This document shows, one piece after another, positions 30,846 through 34,210 of a stretch of DNA of 34,210 nucleotides. The stretch spans positions 1 to 34,210 of the forward strand of contig JAAETV010000085.1 in assembly GCA_024227975.1 (NCBI GenBank), in the 5' to 3' direction. The translations under genes and the position numbers were made by a program. Under the pieces are notes generated by a model, which saw only the letters and a list, made by a program, of their open reading frames with translations, was not told the DNA's origin and did not search any database. This DNA is from Actinomycetes bacterium (GTDB taxonomy: Bacteria; Actinomycetota; Acidimicrobiia; Acidimicrobiales; SZUA-35). Each line of letters begins with the position of its first letter. The first letter of the stretch is position 1.

Positions 30846-30874
30846 TTTATACCGTCCAGCGCGTGTTTAGTCTA
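30846..30874 (-). promoter_or_regulatory. Promoter for the DMT/dipeptidase unit
   Basis: On the minus strand, -35 TAGACT (30874-30869) and -10 TATAAA (30851-30846) are 17 nt apart. Transcription would start about 16 nt before the GTG at 30823. It lies in the 57-bp gap next to the LysR start. A small inverted repeat ATGCA-TACTG-TGCAT (30881-30895) covers the LysR start codon and is a possible binding site. Confidence 0.6.
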
Positions 30875-30880
30875 TGACCG

Positions 30881-31840
30881 ATGCATACTGTGCATGTGTC
30901 TTTGGACCGTTCACACCTCCAGCTCCTTGCCGCGTTCAAAGAATTCGGGCGCCTCGGTGATGCTGCTCGGTCGTTGCACCTGAGCCCATCGGCGGCAAGC
31001 CACCGTCTTGCTGAGGCCGAGCGGCGGGCCGGCACGCGCTTGACCGAGTCCGCCGGCCGTACCCTGCGGTTCACGCCGGCGGGCGAACACCTGGCGACGA
31101 CCGCAGCCGAGCTCGAGCGGACTATCGAACGAGCGATGCTGGTCACTCGATGGATCGGTACCGGTGAGCCCAGCCGGATTCGAGTCGGTGTTGGCTTTTA
31201 CGACACCGCGGGATGGCTCCTGGACACATTCGCCACACCACCGGGCACGCCGAGAATCGAGCTGCTGCGTTTCAGCGATGACGCTCTGCTTGACGCAGTC
31301 CGCAACCAGAAGGCTGATATCGCCATCGCCCCCTGGCCCAAACTCCCATCAGGGCTTCAGAACGTCCCGCTCGGGTTGGACAGGCTCGTAGCGGCCGTTC
31401 CCGCTGGGAGCGCTCTGGCCGATGGCGACCCGATCCACCCCTCCGAGCTGTACGAGCTCACCTTCTTGACGTCGGACTATCGCGCATCTCGTGGCTTCGA
31501 GTTCCACGAGTTCTTCTTGGCCGCAAACGTGGTGCCGATCACCGTCGTACAGGTGCAGTCACTCGAAATGATGCTCCGCCTGGTCGGCAATGGTGATGGA
31601 GTCACAATCCAGCCATCACGAGTCCTGACCTGGAACCGTCCCCACAGCAATGTAGAGATCGTGCCGCTCGAGGGCCGAGACATCGTCTTGCACTGGACGG
31701 CGACACACCGGCGCGACGCCGACGACGAAGTCGTTGCGGCCACGAACCGAATCGTCGAGGCGTTCGCGGCGGCAGTCGAACGAGGCGAAGGTGACGCTTC
31801 CTTCCACGACCCCGGTGCTTGTCTGCCTGACCGTGGCTAG
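30881..31840 (+). CDS. LysR-family transcriptional regulator
   Basis: A 319-residue protein. The N-terminal HTH is HLQLLAAFKEFGRLGDAARSLHLSPSAASHRLAEAERRAGTRLTESAGRTLRFTPAGEHL (about 12-71), followed by a linker helix and a periplasmic-binding-like effector domain. The DALLDAVRNQKADIAIAPWP segment is the usual LysR effector-domain motif. It resembles the MetR-like subgroup in its HTH (SASHRLAEAERRAG), but this is only a resemblance. Divergent from the DMT exporter/dipeptidase unit, which it probably activates when a small co-inducer is bound. Its TAG shares the palindrome CTAG with the stop of the convergent lipoprotein gene. Confidence 0.88.
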   Translation: MHTVHVSLDRSHLQLLAAFKEFGRLGDAARSLHLSPSAASHRLAEAERRAGTRLTESAGRTLRFTPAGEHLATTAAELERTIERAMLVTRWIGTGEPSRIRVGVGFYDTAGWLLDTFATPPGTPRIELLRFSDDALLDAVRNQKADIAIAPWPKLPSGLQNVPLGLDRLVAAVPAGSALADGDPIHPSELYELTFLTSDYRASRGFEFHEFFLAANVVPITVVQVQSLEMMLRLVGNGDGVTIQPSRVLTWNRPHSNVEIVPLEGRDIVLHWTATHRRDADDEVVAATNRIVEAFAAAVERGEGDASFHDPGACLPDRG

Positions 31841-32139
31841 TTGTTGGCGCAGCCGTCGACGATATTGGTGAAGGCCTCGTCGAAGTCGCTGACTCCGTCG
31901 GTGCCGGTCAATTCCTCGTAGTCAGCGGCGCCCGAGATCTTCCCCAGAGCCTCTTCGTCTTCGCCGTAGAGATCGAAGACGTTCTTGGCGATGCATTCGG
32001 CCTCACCCTGGCTGAAGGTGTCGTCGCGGGTCAGCGCGTTGACCAGGTCCTGCTGGTCGCCAGGTCCGCCGGTGCAGGCCGAAAGAGATAGGGCGCCGAC
32101 GGCCAGTCCGAGCAGCATCTTGGTTGATGGAGTCGCCAT
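31837..32139 (-). CDS. Small secreted lipoprotein
   Basis: A 100-residue protein. The signal peptide MATPSTKMLLGLAVGALSLSAC ends with the lipobox LSAC (Cys22). The mature part has two further Cys (in AECIAK and DGCANN), which could form a disulfide, and is acidic. The pattern FSQGEAECIAKNVFDLYG...ISDFDEAFTNIVDGC-like resembles small actinobacterial exported proteins with paired Cys of unknown function. ATG 32139 is used; longer frames extend into the CoA-binding gene and are rejected. It overlaps the LysR stop by 3 nt in a CTAG palindrome. It may be the last gene of the metY transcript. Confidence 0.68.
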   Translation of the reverse strand: MATPSTKMLLGLAVGALSLSACTGGPGDQQDLVNALTRDDTFSQGEAECIAKNVFDLYGEDEEALGKISGAADYEELTGTDGVSDFDEAFTNIVDGCANN

Positions 32140-32192
32140 GAAGGTTCCCTTTGTATCGGGAATCGGGCCCGATCCGTCAGCGTCGGGTGCCC

Positions 32193-32696
32193 TTAGTGGC
32201 GGCGGCTGTTGATCACCCCGGTGTTGAATCCGGCCAGGTGGAGCCCGCCGGCAAACCGGGCGTGTTCGATCTTGACGCATCGGTCCATGACCACATTGAG
32301 ACCGGCCTCGAATCCGATCCTGGCTGCCTCGTCGTTGGAGATGCCGAGTTGCAGCCACAGGGTCTTGGCTCCCGCCTCGACAACCTCGGAAGCGATGGGT
32401 GGACAATCCTCAGCTTTGCGGAACACGCTGACCAGGTCGGGGGCCACCGGGAGGTCCGCAAGTGACGGGTAGACCTGGAGGCCGAGGATCTCGGTCTCGC
32501 GGGGATTGACCGGGTACAGGTCGAAGTCACAGACCGACGACTTGAGGTAGGTGATGACGAAGTTGGAGGCCCGCGACGGATTCGACGAGGCCCCGACGAT
32601 GGCAATAGAGCGGGTCGCGTCGAGAATCCGCTTCCGCTCAGCGGCACTGGGTGGACTCCAGCTGGGACTGGTGGATTGTTCATCGGTAGTTGTCAT
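32193..32696 (-). CDS. CoA-binding domain protein (YccU-like)
   Basis: A 167-residue protein with a Rossmann-like CoA-binding domain: SIAIVGASSNPSRASNFVITYLKSS is the nucleotide loop, and DLYPVNPRETEILGLQVYPSLADLP and DLVSVFRKAEDCPPIASEVVEAGAKTLWLQLGISNDEAA continue the fold, ending in the MDRCVKIEH motif. These are the landmarks of the YccU/COG1832 family, which binds CoA in the cytosol but has no established reaction. It starts 34 nt after metY on the same strand; the pairing of this family with MetY/O-acetylhomoserine sulfhydrylase is commonly seen, so a shared role in sulfur metabolism is plausible but not shown. Confidence 0.85.
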   Translation of the reverse strand: MTTTDEQSTSPSWSPPSAAERKRILDATRSIAIVGASSNPSRASNFVITYLKSSVCDFDLYPVNPRETEILGLQVYPSLADLPVAPDLVSVFRKAEDCPPIASEVVEAGAKTLWLQLGISNDEAARIGFEAGLNVVMDRCVKIEHARFAGGLHLAGFNTGVINSRRH

Positions 32697-32730
32697 GGTT
32701 TCTCACTGTTCGCGATCGGTTCGGGATCCG

Positions 32731-34035
32731 TCACCCACCGGCAACGGCGGCGGCCGCAGCCAGAGCTTGGTCGAGATCCCAGATGATGTCTTCCAGATCT
32801 TCCAACCCGACCGAGAGGCGTACCGTGTCGACCCCCACTCCCGCGGCGTCGAGTTGATCGTCGGTCAGCTGCTGATGGGTGGTCGAAGCGGGGTGGATGA
32901 CCAGGGTTTTGGCATCGCCGACATTGGCCAGGTGGCTGACCAGTTGGAGGTTCTCGATGAAGACCTGACCCGCTTTGCGGCCGCCCTTGAGCCCGAAGGT
33001 GAAGATGGCGCCCGCCCCCTTGGGCAGGTACTTGGCGGCCAGGTCGTGATATGGGGAGTCGGGTAGGTCGGCATGGGCCACCCACGACACCCTGCTATCG
33101 CCCGACAGCCAGGCCGCTACCGCCTTGGCGTTTGTCACATGGTTGTCCATCCGTTGGGGCAGGGTCTCTACCCCCTGGAGGAGGAGGAAGGCATTGAACG
33201 GGGATAGGCAGGCGCCGACATCACGGAGCTGCTCGGACCGCAAGGCGGTACAGAATGCGTACTCGCCGAAATTGTCGTGCCACTGGAGGTTGTTGTAGGT
33301 GGCTACCGGTTCGGTGAAGCGGGGGAATCGGCCCGACGCCGACCAATCGAAGGTCCCGGCCTCGGTGATCACACCCCCGATGCTGGTTCCGTGACCCCCC
33401 AGGAACTTGGTTGCCGAATGCAAGACGATGTCGGCCCCGAACTCGATCGGTCGGCACAGGTAGGGGGTGGCGAAGGTGGCATCGACCACCAGGGGCAGGC
33501 CGTGGCTGTGGGCTACGTCGGCCAGGGCCGTCAGGTCAGCAACAGCTCCCGACGGGTTGCCGATGACCTCGGTGTAGAGCAGCTTCGTCCGGTCATTGAT
33601 GGCGGAAGCGAAGGCATCGACCGAGGTGTTGTCGACGAAGCTCGTCTCCAGGCCGAACCGGGCCAGGGTGGTCCCGAACAGGGTGTGGGTGCCGCCATAG
33701 AGGCCGGCCGCCGCTACCAGGTGATCCCCGGCCCCGGCCAGGGTGGTGACGGCCAGGAACTCAGCTGCTTGCCCGCTGGAAGCGGCAACCGAGCCTATGC
33801 CCCCCTCCAAACTGGCCATTCGCTCTTCGAAGGCGGCCGTCGTCGGGTTCGACATGCGGGAGTAGATCGTGCCGTACTTCTGCAGGGCGAACAGGTCAGC
33901 GGCATCGGCGGTGTCTTCGAATACGAAGCTGGTCGACTGATAGATGGGGACAGCTCTGGCCCCCGTCGTCGGGTCTGGCATACCCCCGGCGTGCAGAGCT
34001 CGTGTCCTGAATCCCCACTGCCGGTCATTGGTCAT
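32731..34035 (-). CDS. metY: O-acetylhomoserine sulfhydrylase (aminocarboxypropyltransferase)
   Basis: A 434-residue Cys/Met-metabolism PLP enzyme. GFRTRALHAGGMPDPTTGARAVPIYQSTSF opens it, YGTIYSRMSNPTT is the PLP and substrate region, LYTEVIGNPSG and LPLVVDATFATPYLCRP surround the cofactor, and LHSATKFLGGHG carries the Schiff-base lysine K210. The long insert with NLQWHDNFGEYAFCTALRSEQLRDVG is characteristic of the MetY/Met17 type rather than MetB or MetC. It makes homocysteine from O-acetylhomoserine and sulfide. ATG 34035 is chosen. An in-frame ATG at 34122 would add 29 residues not typical of the family, in sequence that also codes for the upstream gene in another frame. Confidence 0.9.
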   Translation of the reverse strand: MTNDRQWGFRTRALHAGGMPDPTTGARAVPIYQSTSFVFEDTADAADLFALQKYGTIYSRMSNPTTAAFEERMASLEGGIGSVAASSGQAAEFLAVTTLAGAGDHLVAAAGLYGGTHTLFGTTLARFGLETSFVDNTSVDAFASAINDRTKLLYTEVIGNPSGAVADLTALADVAHSHGLPLVVDATFATPYLCRPIEFGADIVLHSATKFLGGHGTSIGGVITEAGTFDWSASGRFPRFTEPVATYNNLQWHDNFGEYAFCTALRSEQLRDVGACLSPFNAFLLLQGVETLPQRMDNHVTNAKAVAAWLSGDSRVSWVAHADLPDSPYHDLAAKYLPKGAGAIFTFGLKGGRKAGQVFIENLQLVSHLANVGDAKTLVIHPASTTHQQLTDDQLDAAGVGVDTVRLSVGLEDLEDIIWDLDQALAAAAAVAGG

Positions 34036-34078
34036 CGCCCCATTGTGCTCACCTTCGGACGGAATCGCCAGGCAACGC

Positions 34079-34210
34079 TCAGCCGACGGTTGCCATCGCC
34101 GCCAAGGCCAACAGGCAACCATTGCGGACCAGGGAGAGGGTCGAGACCGGCTCGGTCGAAGAACCGCCGAAGCAATGGCAAGGCACCGGGCGTCCGGAAT
34201 AAACGAGGCG
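34079..34210 (-). CDS. MauE/DoxX-like membrane protein, C-terminal end only
   Basis: From the window edge the minus strand reads 43 residues before a TGA: RLVYSGRPVPCHCFGGSSTE, then PVSTLSLVRNGCLLALAAMATVG. The CHCFG motif, the EPVS-x-RN turn and the final hydrophobic helix match the C-terminal part of the MauE/DoxX-like family, small membrane proteins involved in supplying or maintaining thiol-redox partners. Everything upstream lies outside the window. It ends 43 bp before metY on the same strand. This is too short for the open-frame threshold, and the call rests on the short motif. Confidence 0.55.
   Translation of the reverse strand, partial: RLVYSGRPVPCHCFGGSSTEPVSTLSLVRNGCLLALAAMATVG

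Noticed and set aside
34036..34122. N-terminal extension of MetY starting at 34122, or a Cys-containing leader peptide
   Set aside because: The family begins near the 34035 ATG. The extension has no family match and lies over another gene's end.
34036..34210. SAM riboswitch before metY
   Set aside because: None of the conserved SAM-I/IV core elements could be found, and most of the region codes for the end of the MauE-like protein.

Overview
The window looks like a chromosomal segment of a GC-rich actinobacterium, most likely from the Acidimicrobiia or a related lineage. This is inferred from the strong G/C bias at third codon positions, frequent GTG and TTG starts, many 1-17 nt start/stop overlaps, apparently leaderless promoters, and the actinobacterial pairing of an XPB helicase with a separate Helicase_C_3 protein. 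No rRNA, tRNA, CRISPR array or transposase was found.

The main result is that three genes which appear split by an in-frame TGA are best read as selenoprotein genes. They are a GrdB-like reductase (UPVC motif, TGA at 2395-2397), a UGSC-family protein (TGA at 8568-8570) and a DUF3179 lipoprotein (UPLC motif, TGA at 17496-17498 on the minus strand). In each, the frame continues into the rest of the family sequence, the TGA falls where a redox Cys or Sec belongs, and a perfect 7-9 bp hairpin with GU in its loop begins 11-14 nt after the TGA. The loop GU lies 19, 20 and 22 nt after the TGA. That is the geometry of a bacterial SECIS element. The host should therefore encode SelA, SelB, SelC and SelD elsewhere.

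Layout. 0-1.7 kb (minus): menC and an SdpI-like membrane protein. 1.9-3.1 kb: GrdB-like selenoprotein coupled by a GTGA overlap to a CGPC glutaredoxin-like protein. 3.2-4.6 kb: ArsR regulator with its own palindromic operator, plus an SRPBCC protein. 4.7-5.9 kb (minus): MBL-fold lipoprotein and an EthD-like small protein. 6.0-8.8 kb: operon of an M20 amidohydrolase, a conserved uncharacterised protein and the UGSC selenoprotein. 8.9-13.7 kb: cobalamin riboswitch followed by btuF-btuC-btuD-cobO and a class V PLP enzyme. 13.7-18.0 kb (minus): DUF3179 selenoprotein, acyl-CoA dehydrogenase, TAT-exported PGRP amidase and a DUF2085-like membrane protein. 18.2-19.4 kb: thiolase, ending in a large terminator hairpin. 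19.5-24.8 kb: Helicase_C_3 protein, XPB helicase and a class III aminotransferase.

24.9-31.8 kb is a more accessory-looking stretch with three regulators, two of them divergent from transporters: nucleoside phosphorylase, MarR/MFS efflux, GNAT, M19 dipeptidase, DMT exporter and LysR. 31.8-34.2 kb (minus) returns to core-like genes: a small lipoprotein, a CoA-binding protein, MetY, and the C-terminus of a MauE/DoxX-like membrane protein cut by the window edge.

Functionally, the window is rich in thiol/selenol redox chemistry (three selenoproteins, glutaredoxin, MauE-like CxC protein, MetY). It also holds a B12-uptake operon under translational riboswitch control and scattered fatty-acid degradation genes.
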